From assembly GCA_964444305.1 (NCBI GenBank), contig CAYUGQ010000077.1:1-13599 (forward strand): 13,599 nucleotides of DNA, written 5' to 3'. This DNA comes from JAKFFN01 sp964444305 (lineage in GTDB: Bacteria > Sumerlaeota > Sumerlaeia > Sumerlaeales > Sumerlaeaceae). A program made the position numbers and the translations under genes. The first letter of the stretch is position 1. Each line of letters starts with the position of its first letter. The notes under the pieces were generated by a model. It ran no database searches. It was not told the origin of the DNA and was given only the letters and a program-made list of their open reading frames with translations. This document shows positions 1 through 7,062 of this stretch, one piece after another.

Positions 1-335
1 TTGAAACCATGGTATACAAGAGGCGGAATCTGCAGAAGCATTGGGTTGTGGTCACCCATGAAGAACTCGTTGACCAGGCCGTGGGTGGGGGAGTCTTCGC
101 GGCTATCATAAAGAACAATTTTCATCATGCCACGAACGACGATGAAGTGGTCTGTCTGCAGGCGGTGATAGTGCCAGGCTTTGGTGACCCCGGGGTAGGC
201 GGAGGTCAGATAGACCTGACCGAATTTCATAAACAGTTCGTCGTCAGAGCGAAGCATTTCCATCAGACGGCCCCGTTCGTCGGGCATTACTTTGAGTTGC
301 TTTGTGCGGACATCTTTAATGAGTTGTTTAGCCAT
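1..335 (-). CDS. RmlC-like cupin, dTDP-4-dehydrorhamnose 3,5-epimerase family (3' end outside window)
   Basis: The minus strand is open from an ATG at 335-333 to the window edge, giving 111 N-terminal residues. The protein begins MAKQLIKDVRTKQLKVMPDE and continues RGRLMEMLRSDDE, then has the cupin metal/substrate strand AWHYHRLQTDHF (about 53-64, His55 and His57) and IPPLVYHGF (about 103-111, His109). This pattern is typical of the shorter dTDP-4-dehydrorhamnose 3,5-epimerase family proteins that epimerise NDP-4-keto-sugars for surface polysaccharide synthesis. It differs from textbook RmlC, which has a GLHYQ-type motif, so the exact sugar substrate is open. The C-terminal part is not visible. 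It lies 73 bp downstream of ligD on the same strand, with a short hairpin in that gap, and may be read with it or from its own promoter. No clear Shine-Dalgarno sequence precedes the ATG. Its function suggests that a polysaccharide locus continues beyond the left edge. Confidence 0.85.
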   Translation of the reverse strand, partial: MAKQLIKDVRTKQLKVMPDERGRLMEMLRSDDELFMKFGQVYLTSAYPGVTKAWHYHRLQTDHFIVVRGMMKIVLYDSREDSPTHGLVNEFFMGDHNPMLLQIPPLVYHGF

Positions 336-356
336 GCCGAAGCTATAGGCGGGGGG

Positions 357-373
357 AATTGCGGGCTGCAATT
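357..373. repeat. short perfect inverted repeat in the cupin leader
   Basis: AATTGC (357-362) and GCAATT (368-373) flank a 5-nt loop. The repeat sits 21 nt upstream of the cupin start codon and within the 73-bp gap after ligD. On the minus strand a run of six T precedes the hairpin rather than following it, so it does not look like a normal terminator of ligD. Read on the plus strand it is followed by six A. It may be a weak structure in the leader or an operator half-site pair; its role is unknown. Confidence 0.4.
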
Positions 374-408
374 AAAAAAGCGCTGAGGGGAGGGATTGGG
401 CGGCGTGG

Positions 409-3090
409 TCAGGTTGATTGCAGGCGGGAAATAACTTCGTCCAGATGAAGTTCGCGGCGGGATTTTTCGTAATCGTGCCATGGGTCTTGTTTCTGTCGGG
501 TGATGCGGGCTGGGATGGTCTTGATGGTGAATTTTGAGGGGTCCAATTTCTGGGTAACGTCGCGCCAGGTGACGGGCGTGGCGACGGTGGCACCAGTGCG
601 GGCCCGGGAGGAATAGGGAAGGATAGCGCTGGCCGTTTTGTGGTTCCTGAGGTAATCGACAAAAACACGTCCGACTCGTTTTTTCTTGCTGAGATTGGCG
701 GTGAACTTTTCCGGCTGGGTGGCTTCGAGGTAGCGGGCAATGGCTTCGGCGAAATTGATGACTTCGTCCCAGCCGGCCTGAGGCTTCAGGGGCACGACAA
801 CGTGGATGCCTTTGCCGCCGGTGGTCATGGGGAAGGTGGTAAAGCCGCATTTTTCCAAAAGCTTTTTTATTGTTTTAGCAGCCTCAATGATTTCCGGCCA
901 GCCCACCTCGGGGCTGGGGTCGATATCGAAAATCATGCGGTCTGGGCGGTCAACGTCGGACGCCTTGCACTGCCAGCCATGGATTTCCAGTGTTGATTGC
1001 TGCACAAGGGTGTACAGTCCGGCGGGTTCGGCCAGATAAATGTAGGTTTCGGTGCCGCCCTTAACGTCGACGTCTACGGGTTCGATACCGGGCATTTCCC
1101 CCACATTGCTGTGGCGTTGATAGAAGCACGGTTTTTTGCGTCCGGCAGGGCAGCGTACCAGAGTGATGGGTCTGTCAACCAGCCAGGGGAATGCCCGCTC
1201 TTCCACGGCAGCGTAATAATCAAAGAGATCCTGTTTTGTATAACCCTCATCCGAAAACAGGACGCGGTCGGGGTTTGTCAGGCGATGTTCATCGGTGGAA
1301 GCGGCAGCCTTTGATTTCGCGGATGACTTTGCGGCAGGTTTTTCGGATTTGCTTTTGGAGGAGCGGCTTTTGGTGGAAGTGGTGGCGGTGGATTTTGTTT
1401 GGCGCGGCATGGCGGCTGGGGTCTCCTCGATTTTCTTTGGTGTTTCGCGGGACACGGCTTTGGCGGGCTTATCTTCTCGCAGACCTTTAAAGGAGGGGTG
1501 GCGCAGTAGACCTTCGTCGGTCATTTCCATGTAAGCGATCTCGGCGATGAGGCTGGGTTCGATCCAGGTGACACCGCGCAGCCAGGCGCCTTTGGGTGGG
1601 TTTTTAAAGGGCGAAGTTTTCCTGGTGAGCTCAGACATCTGTTTATGAAGCTTTTTTAGGGTGGCATCTGTGAACCCGGTGCCGACCTTTCCCGCATAGA
1701 TAAAATCTTTGTCCTCATTATGGTACCCTACCAGCAGGGCCCCGAAGCCCAGACGGGAGCCGCCTGGGGCGCTGAAACCGCCGATGACAAACTCCTGCCG
1801 GGCTGAGCATTTTACCTTAACCCAGCTCTGGGTGCGTTTCTCGATGTATGTGGCGGTCAGATCTTTGGAAATAATCCCTTCCATGCCCATTTTGCAGGCC
1901 TTCTCCCATACGCGATCACCGTCTTCCTTAAAGTGCTCACTGAAATGCAGAGGGGTGCCATCGGGCAGGGCCAGCATGACGTCGCGAAGGAGATCTTTGC
2001 GACTTTCGAGGGGAGTCTTTTTGAGCAGGTAGCCGTTGAGGTAGACAAGATCGAAGGCATAAAAAAGGAGACTGGGACGGGAGGTGCCATCGACGGCGTT
2101 TTGTAAAAGCTGGAATTTGCTGGTGCCGTCCTGGCCGACCGCAACGAGTTCGCCATCGACGATGGCTGATTCCACCGGCAGTTGCTGGAAAGCTTTTGCT
2201 ATGGAGGGGAATTTACCGGTCCAGTCTTTGCCGTTGCGGGTGATCAGTTCCACTTTGCCTTTGTTAATATAGACAAGAAAACGGTAACCGTCGAACTTGA
2301 TCTCATGAGCCCAATTTTCCCCAAGGGGCGCAGTGTCAACGAGAGTGGCAAGCTGGGGCTTGATCAGGGACGGGAAAGGACTTTTTCGGGCGCCCTCGGC
2401 CTGAGATGGATCGATGGAGCCGGTTTGATCAGCGGCGTCTTTTTGTCCGCTCCAAACCCGAAGCCCTCCGGCCGCCTTCGCGCGCTTGCCTTTTGCAGGC
2501 TTTCCAGCGGCGATGTCTTCCATAGTGCGGCCGGTTGTTACACTGGTGGTGTGCTGTTCGGTGATCAAGGTTTCATCTGAAGCATCGTCGTCTTTTTCCT
2601 TAATCAGAAGCCAGCTGCGCTTTTCTTTGTCGCCAGAGTATTTTCCGCCTTTCATCAGAATGAGGGCGAATCCGCCGGTCAGGCGCTGGCCTTTGAGGCG
2701 GATTTTCATGGAACCACTTTCCAGCTCCGCTATGGGATCAGCATCAGGAAGCAGAGGTTCCCACTCACCAATGTCCCATAGCATGACGGTGCCGCCGCCG
2801 TACTCACCTTCGGGAATGATCCCCTCAAAATCGCCATACTCCACCGGATGGTCCTCCACCTGCATAGCCAAGCGCTTGTCTTTGGGGTTCATGCTGGGGC
2901 CTTTTGGGACGGCCCAGCTTTTCAGGACGCCGTCCAGTTCGAGGCGGAAATCATAATGGAGGTGGCTGGCAGCGTGTTTCTGGATGATGAACCTGCGAGG
3001 CTGAGGGCCTGATTTGTCCTTATGGACTTTGCCGCGAGGCTCTTTGGTTTTCTTGAAATCACGCTTGCGGTGGTATTCGGTCAATCCCAT
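409..3090 (-). CDS. ligD: multifunctional DNA ligase LigD (PE-LIG-POL)
   Basis: This 893-residue ATP-dependent ligase of bacterial non-homologous end joining trims, fills and seals double-strand breaks bound by Ku. Three domains are visible in the order known from Pseudomonas LigD. The 3'-phosphoesterase domain (about 30-185) has KHAASHLHYDFRLELDG with His39, His45, Asp47 and Arg49, plus His81. The ligase domain (about 240-535) has the nucleotidyl-lysine motif EIKFDGYR with Lys265, motif IV EGIISK (404-409) and motif V WVKVK (423-427). The primase/polymerase domain (about 600-890) has the metal-binding pair FDIDPS (Asp722, Asp724) and a third acidic residue in FVDYLRN (Asp812). All expected catalytic residues appear intact. 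A Lys/Ser/Ala/Thr-rich low-complexity linker (about 541-600) joins LIG and POL. The ATG lies 10 bp after the ku stop codon, so the two are almost certainly co-transcribed. No strong Shine-Dalgarno is visible at this start, which suggests coupling to ku translation. Confidence 0.97.
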   Translation of the reverse strand: MGLTEYHRKRDFKKTKEPRGKVHKDKSGPQPRRFIIQKHAASHLHYDFRLELDGVLKSWAVPKGPSMNPKDKRLAMQVEDHPVEYGDFEGIIPEGEYGGGTVMLWDIGEWEPLLPDADPIAELESGSMKIRLKGQRLTGGFALILMKGGKYSGDKEKRSWLLIKEKDDDASDETLITEQHTTSVTTGRTMEDIAAGKPAKGKRAKAAGGLRVWSGQKDAADQTGSIDPSQAEGARKSPFPSLIKPQLATLVDTAPLGENWAHEIKFDGYRFLVYINKGKVELITRNGKDWTGKFPSIAKAFQQLPVESAIVDGELVAVGQDGTSKFQLLQNAVDGTSRPSLLFYAFDLVYLNGYLLKKTPLESRKDLLRDVMLALPDGTPLHFSEHFKEDGDRVWEKACKMGMEGIISKDLTATYIEKRTQSWVKVKCSARQEFVIGGFSAPGGSRLGFGALLVGYHNEDKDFIYAGKVGTGFTDATLKKLHKQMSELTRKTSPFKNPPKGAWLRGVTWIEPSLIAEIAYMEMTDEGLLRHPSFKGLREDKPAKAVSRETPKKIEETPAAMPRQTKSTATTSTKSRSSKSKSEKPAAKSSAKSKAAASTDEHRLTNPDRVLFSDEGYTKQDLFDYYAAVEERAFPWLVDRPITLVRCPAGRKKPCFYQRHSNVGEMPGIEPVDVDVKGGTETYIYLAEPAGLYTLVQQSTLEIHGWQCKASDVDRPDRMIFDIDPSPEVGWPEIIEAAKTIKKLLEKCGFTTFPMTTGGKGIHVVVPLKPQAGWDEVINFAEAIARYLEATQPEKFTANLSKKKRVGRVFVDYLRNHKTASAILPYSSRARTGATVATPVTWRDVTQKLDPSKFTIKTIPARITRQKQDPWHDYEKSRRELHLDEVISRLQST

Positions 3091-3100
3091 GGCTGCGGAC

Positions 3101-3991
3101 TCATGCTACGGATTTCTTTTTGGTAGTGCGAGATTTTGCCGCCGGTTTTTTGTTGGTTCCAGCAGAGCTCTTTTTGGCCGATTTGGCCTTCGATTTCTTT
3201 TCCTCGGCTGCGGGCTCGCCATCGCCGGCACCCAGACTGGCCTGGAGAGCGCTCACCAGGTCGATAACCCGGGCGGGTTCTTCTTTCTGGCGTGGAACAC
3301 TGATTTTTTTGCCCTTAGCTTTTTGCTCCAGCATTTCCACAACCCGTTCCCGGTAGTCGTCCTTATATCGTTCGGGTTCAAAATCACGACTCATGGTCTC
3401 GATCAAGTTGACGGCCAGGTTTAATTCCTGTTTAGACACACTTGCTTTTTTCGGTACAGCGGGGAGGTCTTCCAGGGCCATGACTTCATCGGCATAATAG
3501 AGAGTGGAAAGGGCGATTGCGTTGCCCATGGGGCGCAGGATCACAAGGTGCTGCTTTGTGCGCATGACAAAGCGGGCAATGGCGGCCTTTCCGGATTCTT
3601 CCATGGCTGCCACCAGCAGGCTGTAGGGCTTGGCGGCAGATTTGTCCGGGGTGACGTAATAGGCGGTTTCGAAATAAATAGGGTCTACGTCGTCAAGGGT
3701 GACAAAGTCCTCAATATCAATGCTGTGGGACTGCTCCGGTTCGAGAGCTTCAAGCTCTTCGGGATCCACGGTAACAAATTCGCCCTTGCTGACTTCAAAC
3801 CCTCTTACGATTTCGTCGTAGGGAATTTCTTTTTGCTCAACGGAACAGACGCGCTTCTGCTTTACGGGCGCGAGGTCTTTCTCGTGCAGCATTTGAAAGC
3901 GGATGTCCTGGGGGCGAGTGGCCTTCCAGAGGCTAACCGGAATATGCACAAGGCCGAAATTGATAGCCCCTTTCCAAATTGCGCGCGCCAT
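3101..3991 (-). CDS. ku: Ku, NHEJ DNA end-binding protein
   Basis: This 296-residue bacterial Ku homodimer subunit encircles broken DNA ends and recruits LigD. The N-terminus MARAIWKGAINFGLVHIPVS is the family signature for the Ku core. The core continues through FQMLHEKDLAPVKQKRVC (33-49), the YYVTP segment (about 111-115) and the KQELNLAVNLI helix (187-197) to about residue 250. A Lys-rich tail (about 265-296) follows, as in extended bacterial Ku proteins where basic tails promote DNA binding. The start is well supported: an AGGAG Shine-Dalgarno (plus-strand 4002-4006) lies 10 nt upstream of the ATG. It is the first gene of the ku-ligD operon and is divergent from tgt. The Ku tail and the LigD linker share the hexapeptide KPAAKS (Ku 282-287, LigD 584-589) and the same composition. 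Confidence 0.97.
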   Translation of the reverse strand: MARAIWKGAINFGLVHIPVSLWKATRPQDIRFQMLHEKDLAPVKQKRVCSVEQKEIPYDEIVRGFEVSKGEFVTVDPEELEALEPEQSHSIDIEDFVTLDDVDPIYFETAYYVTPDKSAAKPYSLLVAAMEESGKAAIARFVMRTKQHLVILRPMGNAIALSTLYYADEVMALEDLPAVPKKASVSKQELNLAVNLIETMSRDFEPERYKDDYRERVVEMLEQKAKGKKISVPRQKEEPARVIDLVSALQASLGAGDGEPAAEEKKSKAKSAKKSSAGTNKKPAAKSRTTKKKSVA

Positions 3992-4127
3992 GGTGGTGTT
4001 TCTCCTGGTCGTTGAAGTGGATGAAGAAACAGGGCAAATGGCGTGCCACGGCGGGCAAAACGGGCGGGGGGATTAGAATGATCGCAGCGTGGAAGAATTA
4101 GTAGTGCAGACAGGAAGGGATCATTAA
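3992..4127. promoter_or_regulatory. divergent ku / tgt intergenic region
   Basis: These 136 bp separate the starts of the ku-ligD operon (leftward) and tgt (rightward), so promoters for both are expected here. The visible parts are the ku ribosome-binding site AGGAG (4002-4006 on the minus strand) and a strong tgt site AGGAAGG (4112-4118). I found no convincing -35/-10 pair in either direction and no LexA-like or Spo0A-like box. The promoter assignment is inferred only from gene orientation. Confidence 0.4.
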
Positions 4128-5261
4128 ATGGCATTTGAATTTCAAGTGGTGGCGAAGTCGTCCGAGACGAACGCGCGCGCGGGTATTTTGAACACCCCGC
4201 GGGGGGATGTGCGTACGCCGGTGTTTATGCCGGTGGGCACGAAGGCCACCGTCAAAGCCATGACTCCGGAAGAGCTGACGGAGGTGGGTGCACAGGTGAT
4301 CCTGGCGAACACCTTCCATTTGGCGCTCAGACCGGGGGATGAAACCGTGAAGGCGCTGGGCGGTCTTCATAAAATGATGAACTGGCAGGGTCCAATCCTG
4401 ACGGACAGCGGCGGGTTCCAGGTTTTTAGTTTGGGTGATCTCAATAAGATTACGCCGGAAGGGGTGCGATTCCGATCGCCGCTGGATGGTTCAGAAATAT
4501 TTCTTACGCCGGAGCGGGCTACCCAAATTCAGCATAACCTGGGAGCGGATATCATCATGGTCTTTGATGAGTGTGCGCCCTACCCGGCGAAACATGACTA
4601 TGTGAAGGCGTCGGCGGAAATGACGGCTCGCTGGGCGGAACGGTGTAAGTCTGCTCACCAGGGGCGCGAGGAACAGCAAGCATTGTTTGGAATTGTGCAG
4701 GGGGGGATGTATGATGATTTGCGGGAGTGGAGTGCGCGAGCGACGGTGGATATTGGGTTTCCGGGGTATGCCATTGGAGGTCTGAGCGTGGGCGAGACAA
4801 AGCCGGAGATGGAATGCGGGCTGGAAGTGGTGAACGCGATTTTGCCGGAGGATCAACCTCGCTACCTGATGGGGGTAGGCACGCCGGAGGATTTTTTCCG
4901 GGGAGTGGAGCGGGGCGTGGATATGTTTGATTGCGTATTACCGACGAGGTCGGCCCGGACGGGTCGCGTTTATACCAATGAAGGTATCCTGAACATGCGC
5001 AATGCGGTTCATGCGCAGGATTCGGCGCCAATCAGCGAAACCTGCGGGTGTTACACGTGCAGGAATTACAGCCGTGGGTACATACGGCATTTGTTGCAAT
5101 CAGATGAAATACTCGCGTCGCGGCTTGCCACCTGGCATAACCTGGCTTACTTCCTTGATCTGATGGACGGCATCCGTCGGTCCATTGAGGAAGATCGTTT
5201 TCTGGCATTCAAGGCAGAAGCCCTGGCCGCGTATGAGGCGGTCCAAGGCGAGATGAAGTGA
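4128..5261 (+). CDS. tgt: queuine/preQ1 tRNA-ribosyltransferase (tRNA-guanine transglycosylase)
   Basis: This 377-residue TGT exchanges guanine-34 in the anticodon of GUN tRNAs (Asp, Asn, His, Tyr) for preQ1, the step that starts queuosine formation on tRNA. The general acid/base aspartate is in LTDSGGFQ (Asp93), the nucleophilic aspartate in DMFDCVLPTR (Asp268), and the zinc site is CGCYTC (Cys306, Cys308, Cys311) with His337 in TWHNLAY. Spacing matches the Zymomonas enzyme, whose residues are Cys318/320/323 and His349. Length and ends match the bacterial family. The ATG is preceded at good spacing by AGGAAGG (4112-4118). In many bacteria tgt sits next to queA or yajC-secDF. Here none of these is adjacent and the gene stands alone between ku (divergent) and a converging secreted-protein gene whose stop lies 9 bp away. 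Confidence 0.97.
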   Translation: MAFEFQVVAKSSETNARAGILNTPRGDVRTPVFMPVGTKATVKAMTPEELTEVGAQVILANTFHLALRPGDETVKALGGLHKMMNWQGPILTDSGGFQVFSLGDLNKITPEGVRFRSPLDGSEIFLTPERATQIQHNLGADIIMVFDECAPYPAKHDYVKASAEMTARWAERCKSAHQGREEQQALFGIVQGGMYDDLREWSARATVDIGFPGYAIGGLSVGETKPEMECGLEVVNAILPEDQPRYLMGVGTPEDFFRGVERGVDMFDCVLPTRSARTGRVYTNEGILNMRNAVHAQDSAPISETCGCYTCRNYSRGYIRHLLQSDEILASRLATWHNLAYFLDLMDGIRRSIEEDRFLAFKAEALAAYEAVQGEMK

Positions 5262-5270
5262 CTGAGGGGA

Positions 5271-5954
5271 TTACCGCTGATTGGCGGGAGGACCCATTTC
5301 GCGCAGGTAAATAAAGAGCTGTACGATGCCGCGCATAATGCCGTTGGAGTCGAGATTCAGGAGATACTGTCCGTCAGCGCTCATGCGGCGACCAATGATG
5401 AGGGCGTCGCCGGGATGAATGCGGCGGTCGGCAAATTCAACCAGGGTCCGGCAGGTGCGGTTTTCGATGATTTTCCCTTCGATCTGGATAATCGTATGCC
5501 CTGCTCCAAAGCCGAGGCGGTAGCGTCGATCGGGATCGCCGCTGTAAATTTCTGTGATGCGGGTTTCCAGCGTGAGCGCCTGGGGGCGTTTTCCGCTGAA
5601 GAATGGATCATCTGACACAAATTTAAAAATGCCGGCTCCCTGAAGCTGAGCAGTGAGCTGTGCCTGAAGGGTCTGGCTGATCTGGGTCGCGATGGCGTGA
5701 TCTATCTGGGGGCAACGATAATAGGCGGCCGGGTCAATCCGGGTGGGAGCGATGTAAAGGGTACGATAAGCCCGCACGTCGAACGAAGGGTTTATCCAGA
5801 CCTGCTCCAGTTGAACGCCTCCGACATGGCCGAGCCGGTGATAATCCTGAAGGTAGCCGGTCTGTTGGGCTGTGGTGATCTGGGCAGAAGCACTGGCGGC
5901 GGCCAGCGATAAAGCGGCCGCGAAAACGGTGGAGGTCAGAAAACGAGCATTCAT
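5271..5954 (-). CDS. secreted protein of unknown function, DUF4410/DUF3313-like
   Basis: This 227-residue protein has a clear signal peptide: a short basic start (MNARF), a hydrophobic core and an SASA|Q cleavage site after about residue 24. There is no lipobox cysteine, so it looks soluble and periplasmic or secreted rather than lipid-anchored. The mature start TGYLQDYHRL and the later WINPSFDVRAYRTLYIAP (about 53-70) resemble DUF3313 proteins. The segment GFGAGHTIIQIEGKI (148-162) followed by RTLVEFADRR (169-178) resembles DUF4410. These families are mostly lipoproteins without a known role. Two cysteines (81, 168) could form a disulfide. The gene converges on tgt with a 9-bp gap and has no partner on its own strand. 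Family assignment is by pattern memory and is moderate; function is unknown. Confidence 0.75.
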   Translation of the reverse strand: MNARFLTSTVFAAALSLAAASASAQITTAQQTGYLQDYHRLGHVGGVQLEQVWINPSFDVRAYRTLYIAPTRIDPAAYYRCPQIDHAIATQISQTLQAQLTAQLQGAGIFKFVSDDPFFSGKRPQALTLETRITEIYSGDPDRRYRLGFGAGHTIIQIEGKIIENRTCRTLVEFADRRIHPGDALIIGRRMSADGQYLLNLDSNGIMRGIVQLFIYLREMGPPANQR

Positions 5955-6148
5955 GACGACGAATCGGAGGGTTTTCGAAATGAAAATACAAGCATAAAGT
6001 GGCGGATTGTTTCGTTGGCGGGAAATGATCCTTGAAACAGGAGTTTCTTTTCAACGAAAGAGGCCTTATTGCTGGCGGCGGTTGATGGAATATTGATATT
6101 TTCAGGCTGTTGATGGCAACGAACTAATCTGATTTGGGGTGTGGGTGC
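5955..6148. promoter_or_regulatory. divergent region between secreted protein and DedA genes
   Basis: This is a 194-bp, comparatively AT-rich stretch from which both flanking genes must be transcribed outward. It contains a small inverted repeat, GAAAC (6034-6038) and GTTTC (6043-6047) around a 4-nt loop. No -35/-10 pair close to consensus could be defended on either strand, and the secreted-protein gene lacks an obvious Shine-Dalgarno. The promoter role is inferred from orientation only. Confidence 0.3.
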
Positions 6149-6850
6149 GTGACTGATCTTCTCATTCAATATATTGAGCTTGCGGCAGCAGTGGCAGCGA
6201 CTTGGGGCCTGGTGCTGATTTTCATCTTTATGACCATTGAAAGCTCGTTTATCCCGTTCCCCAGTGAAGTTGTGATGATTCCCGCAGGGTTTCTGGCGGC
6301 CAGGTCTGCGATGCCTTTTGGAGATCCGATGACAGACGTCGTGGCTGCGATTATCGCAGGGACGCTCGGGTCGCTGGCCGGAGCTTATGTAAACTATTAC
6401 CTGTTTGCCTGGCTGGGGACGCCGTTCCTGGAAAAGTATGGTAAATACTTTGGCCTGCCGCCTGCCAAGCTGCGTCGCGCCGAGGAGTTGTTCCGGGAAT
6501 ATGGCGCAGGAGCTACATTTGTGTGTCGGCTACTTCCTGCAATCCGTCAGTTGATTTCCATTCCGGCGGGGCTGGCCCGAATGCGGCTGGACGTGTTTAC
6601 ATTTTGCACGGCGGCTGGTGCCGGGATCTGGATGGTTATCCTGACGATGATCGGCTATTACCTGGGCAAAACGACATCAACGATGACGTATGCGGACTTG
6701 ATTCACCGCGGGACAGCTATGGTTAAGGAGAATCTGATCTTCCTGATTCCTGGCTGTATTTTGTCGTTCATTCTATACGTTTATCTGCAGAACAAGATTA
6801 TGGCAGTGAAGTCAGAGCCGGAACCGGCCGCAGAGCTTTCGCAGGACTAA
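6149..6850 (+). CDS. DedA-family integral membrane protein
   Basis: This DedA (SNARE-associated/VTT domain) membrane protein has 233 residues from the chosen GTG start. The family flips or transports lipids: members include undecaprenyl-phosphate and phosphatidylethanolamine translocases, and some affect drug or antimicrobial-peptide tolerance. The family motifs are present: ESSFIPFPSE (31-40) in the first re-entrant region, the conserved FxxRxxPxxR motif as FVCRLLPAIR (124-133) with ISIPAG after it, and the GYYLG turn (169-173). Hydrophobic segments lie near 10-30, 60-90, 145-172 and 194-213. GTG 6149 is preferred; a TTG at 6134 would add five residues and cannot be excluded. The substrate cannot be told from sequence. 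It lies 212 bp before the FHA gene and is probably a separate transcript. Confidence 0.93.
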   Translation: MTDLLIQYIELAAAVAATWGLVLIFIFMTIESSFIPFPSEVVMIPAGFLAARSAMPFGDPMTDVVAAIIAGTLGSLAGAYVNYYLFAWLGTPFLEKYGKYFGLPPAKLRRAEELFREYGAGATFVCRLLPAIRQLISIPAGLARMRLDVFTFCTAAGAGIWMVILTMIGYYLGKTTSTMTYADLIHRGTAMVKENLIFLIPGCILSFILYVYLQNKIMAVKSEPEPAAELSQD

Positions 6851-7062
6851 ACGAACTTAGTTTGGGCGTGCAACTGATCTGGTCTCTGGCCGGGGGCTTT
6901 CGTTTCCTGCTTTCCGTTTTAGGTGCTTGGCATATTCAGATCGCATATTTTTTGTAGATGCCATATAAAGACCTTGACGTTAAGCTCTGACCTGTGCGTG
7001 TATGTTATGAATCCAAACATACCGTATGGAAACAACCCAGACCATTCCATCATAGGCGACTC

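Noticed and set aside
287..850. Open frames of 120-190 codons within ligD on both strands.
   Set aside because: They lie inside the well-supported ligD frame, give Pro/Arg/Ser-rich translations without domains, and follow from the GC-rich codon pattern.
4010..4127. A preQ1 riboswitch in front of tgt.
   Set aside because: No compact pseudoknot-like pattern with an A-rich tail was seen, and such riboswitches normally control preQ1 synthesis or transport genes.
6974..7006. TTGACG with a TGTATG or TATGTT element as a promoter for the FHA gene.
   Set aside because: The -35 is good but the spacers are 19 and 21 bp and the -10 matches are weak, so it is mentioned only in the gene entry.
6994..7062. 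A 23-codon N-terminal extension of the FHA protein from GTG 6994.
   Set aside because: The extra residues are basic and His-rich, unlike FHA N-termini. The FHA fold begins at the ATG at 7063, which has its own plausible ribosome-binding site.
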